From NCBI RefSeq assembly GCF_001458355.1, contig NZ_CYSA01000025.1, positions 1 through 64,000 of the forward strand: 64,000 nt of DNA. Direction: 5' to 3'. The notes below the pieces were generated by a model that was not told the origin of the DNA, ran no database searches, and worked only from the letters and a program-made list of their open reading frames with translations. Numbering within the stretch: position 1 is the first letter of the stretch; each line of letters starts with the position of its first letter. This document shows positions 62,278-64,000 of this stretch, in pieces. The position numbers were made by a program, and so were the translations under genes. The stretch comes from Thalassovita gelatinovora (GTDB lineage: Bacteria; Pseudomonadota; Alphaproteobacteria; Rhodobacterales; Rhodobacteraceae).

Positions 62278-63117
62278 ATGAAATTTCAAGGCACTGACGC
62301 CTATGTGGCAACCGACGATTTGACTGTTGCGGTCAATGCGGCGGTCACACTGGAACGGCCCTTGCTGGTCAAGGGCGAACCGGGCACCGGCAAGACCGAA
62401 CTGGCCAAACAGGTGGCCGGCGCGCTGGGGCTGAAGATGATCGAGTGGAACATCAAGTCGACGACCAAGGCCCAGCAGGGCCTGTATGAATACGACGCCG
62501 TCAGCCGGTTGCGCGACAGTCAGTTGGGCGATGAACGCGTCCATGATGTGAAAAACTACATCAAGCAGGGCAAGCTTTGGCAGGCCTTCGATTCGGATGA
62601 AAAGGTCGTTCTGCTGATCGATGAGATCGACAAGGCCGACATCGAATTCCCCAACGATCTGTTGCAGGAACTCGATAAGATGGAATTTCATGTTTATGAA
62701 ACCGGCGAAACGATTCAAGCACGGCACCGACCGATCATCATCATCACCTCGAACAATGAAAAAGAACTGCCCGACGCATTCCTGCGCCGCTGCTTTTTCC
62801 ACTATATCCGGTTCCCAGACACCGACACGATGAAGAAGATCGTCGAAGTGCATCATCCAGGCATTAAAGAACAGCTGCTGACCACGGCATTGACCCAGTT
62901 TTATGAAATCCGCGACATGAGCGGGTTGAAAAAGAAACCGTCGACGTCGGAAGTACTGGATTGGCTGAAACTGCTGCTGGCCGAAGATCTGACCCCTGAG
63001 GATCTGCGCCGTGACGGGGCTAACGCGCTACCAAAGCTGCACGGGGCGCTGTTGAAAAACGAACAGGATGTACATCTGTTCGAACGGCTGGCCTTCATGG
63101 CACGCAGTCAGGGTTAA
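62278..63117 (+). CDS. MoxR-family AAA+ ATPase
   Basis: A 279-residue AAA+ chaperone-like ATPase. Walker A is GEPGTGKTEL (about residues 33-42), Walker B LLIDEIDKAD, sensor 1 IIITSNNEKELPDAFLRRC with the arginine finger, and a C-terminal lid. MoxR proteins generally act with VWA-domain proteins to activate metalloenzymes or complexes; the partner is not seen before the window ends. Divergent from dksA. Confidence 0.88.
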   Translation: MKFQGTDAYVATDDLTVAVNAAVTLERPLLVKGEPGTGKTELAKQVAGALGLKMIEWNIKSTTKAQQGLYEYDAVSRLRDSQLGDERVHDVKNYIKQGKLWQAFDSDEKVVLLIDEIDKADIEFPNDLLQELDKMEFHVYETGETIQARHRPIIIITSNNEKELPDAFLRRCFFHYIRFPDTDTMKKIVEVHHPGIKEQLLTTALTQFYEIRDMSGLKKKPSTSEVLDWLKLLLAEDLTPEDLRRDGANALPKLHGALLKNEQDVHLFERLAFMARSQG

Positions 63118-63354
63118 TCAGCCGACGAAACCACAGGTGGCGCAATGTGAAGCCATTGTGCCGCCTTGGTTAACAATCTATTTCCAACCCCGCGTTGTAA
63201 AGGACACATTCCCGCCCCATTCCAGCGCTAGCCCTTGGACATTCCGGTTTGCCCGTCGAAATACTGACGCAACTATGGGGCATTTTGTCATTTGGAACGT
63301 CAAAAGTATGGTATTCATGAGTTTCTTATTTTTCTGCGCCGGGGGCACCAGACG

Positions 63355-64000
63355 ATGATCAGATCACGATTTTTGTTGCCGCTGGGATTCCTTCTGAGCG
63401 CCTGCATGTCGGTTGCGCCAAGCGAAATGCCGACCCGCGCCTCGACCACGTCCGACCCGCTGCTGCCACCGATGAAAACCTTTGCCACCCCGCGCCCCGA
63501 TGCGCCGAAGGCGTCGAATGCGGATATCGCGCGGGATTTTCTGGATCTGGCCTTCCGCTTGGAATCTGGACGGGAATTACCGGTCCTGACCCGGTTCGAA
63601 GGCCCGATCACGCTGCGGGTTACCGGCAAGGCGCCGATCAGCCTGAATATCGATCTCAACAAGCTTCTGATCCGACTGCGGACCGAAGCCGGGATCGACA
63701 TCCAAAGAACCCAGTCACAAAACGCGTCGATCACCATCGAAGCGGTCAGTCATGCCCAGATTCGCAAACAATTGCCGCAAGCGGCTTGTTTCGTGGTGCC
63801 GAATGTATCGAGTCTGGCGGAATATTCCGCAGCCCGCCGGTCGCAGCGCACCGACTGGAGCCGTTTGACCAAACGCGACCGATTGGCGATCTTTGTACCC
63901 GCAGATGCGCCACCGCAGGAATTGCGCGATTGTCTGCACGAAGAACTGGCCCAGGCGCTTGGGCCGCTCAACGATCTGTACCGCCTGCCTGACAGCGTGT
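63355..64000 (+). CDS. DUF2927 lipoprotein, partial (cut by the window end)
   Basis: At least 215 residues with no stop before 64000. The signal peptide ends in a lipobox (LLSAC, Cys about residue 17). The mature part has DIARDFLDLAFRLESGRELPVLTRFEGPI-like DUF2927 character in pieces (NADIARDFLDLAF, LPVLTRFEGPITL, RLAIFVPADAPPQELRDCL, EELAQALGPLNDL). Function unknown; family members are secreted or envelope proteins of Rhodobacterales. The 237 bp between MoxR and this gene show no other gene. Confidence 0.78.
   Translation, partial: MIRSRFLLPLGFLLSACMSVAPSEMPTRASTTSDPLLPPMKTFATPRPDAPKASNADIARDFLDLAFRLESGRELPVLTRFEGPITLRVTGKAPISLNIDLNKLLIRLRTEAGIDIQRTQSQNASITIEAVSHAQIRKQLPQAACFVVPNVSSLAEYSAARRSQRTDWSRLTKRDRLAIFVPADAPPQELRDCLHEELAQALGPLNDLYRLPDSV

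Overview
The window looks like a chromosomal segment of a marine-type alphaproteobacterium of the Rhodobacteraceae/Roseobacter lineage. The basis is overall high GC, the gene orders dgt-argS-SPOR-nagZ-scpA-scpB and rpmF-plsX-fabH-ihfA-merR, a one-cysteine DksA, a CckA kinase with a CtrA-type box in front of it, an OlsB acyltransferase and short intergenic repeats of the kind seen in this family. No genus can be assigned from sequence alone.

Layout. (1) 1-4996 is an accessory block against the 3' side of a tRNA-Asn gene: transposase debris, one apparently intact IS3-family element with terminal inverted repeats, an unrecognised gene, and a type II restriction-modification pair (C5 cytosine methyltransferase and a BsaWI-like endonuclease) whose stop codons overlap tail to tail. 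(2) 5069-11333 holds an MBL-fold hydrolase, an EnvZ-like kinase, a large hybrid kinase with receiver and Hpt domains, and a LuxR-type response regulator. (3) 11379-18896 is a flagellar module: flhA, an flhF-like gene without a P-loop, fliA, then divergently flgP-like, flgT-like, flgA, flgM and a DUF2802-like gene. The divergent intergenic region carries two near-perfect sigma-54 promoters, and flgM is preceded by a sigma-28-like promoter. This resembles the RpoN/FliA-controlled Fla1 flagellum of Cereibacter sphaeroides rather than the CtrA-run flagellum typical of the group. (4) 19008-27420 has cckA, rsmB, guaB, an agmatinase-family gene and a RamA-like corrinoid activator.

(5) 27512-34600 is a decaying catabolic region: a phosphotransferase and an acyl-CoA dehydrogenase paired as in Pseudomonas lvaA/lvaC and mammalian ACAD10/11, an acyl-CoA ligase destroyed by an internal deletion, an oppositely oriented SDR plus CaiB/BaiF CoA-transferase operon, a broken AraC gene, a FadR-type GntR regulator, and remnants of an iron-dependent alcohol dehydrogenase and perhaps an integrase. 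A shared CCGACATTAA-like motif precedes both operons and the GntR gene, so these genes may form one regulon.

(6) 34602-64000 is mostly core genome: methyltransferase, AbrB-like membrane protein, SDR, ABC-F protein, OlsB, BamE, the rpmF-plsX-fabH-ihfA-merR cluster, tRNA-Pro, enoyl-CoA hydratase, dCTP deaminase, M23 peptidase, MFS transporter, the dgt-to-scpB operon with an antiporter inserted in it, ErpA, exonuclease III, a flavin monooxygenase, DksA, MoxR and a DUF2927 lipoprotein cut by the window end. An AT-richer membrane-protein gene at 58814-59398 stands out as probably acquired. tRNA genes for Asn, Gly and Pro are present; no rRNA, CRISPR array or replication origin was seen.
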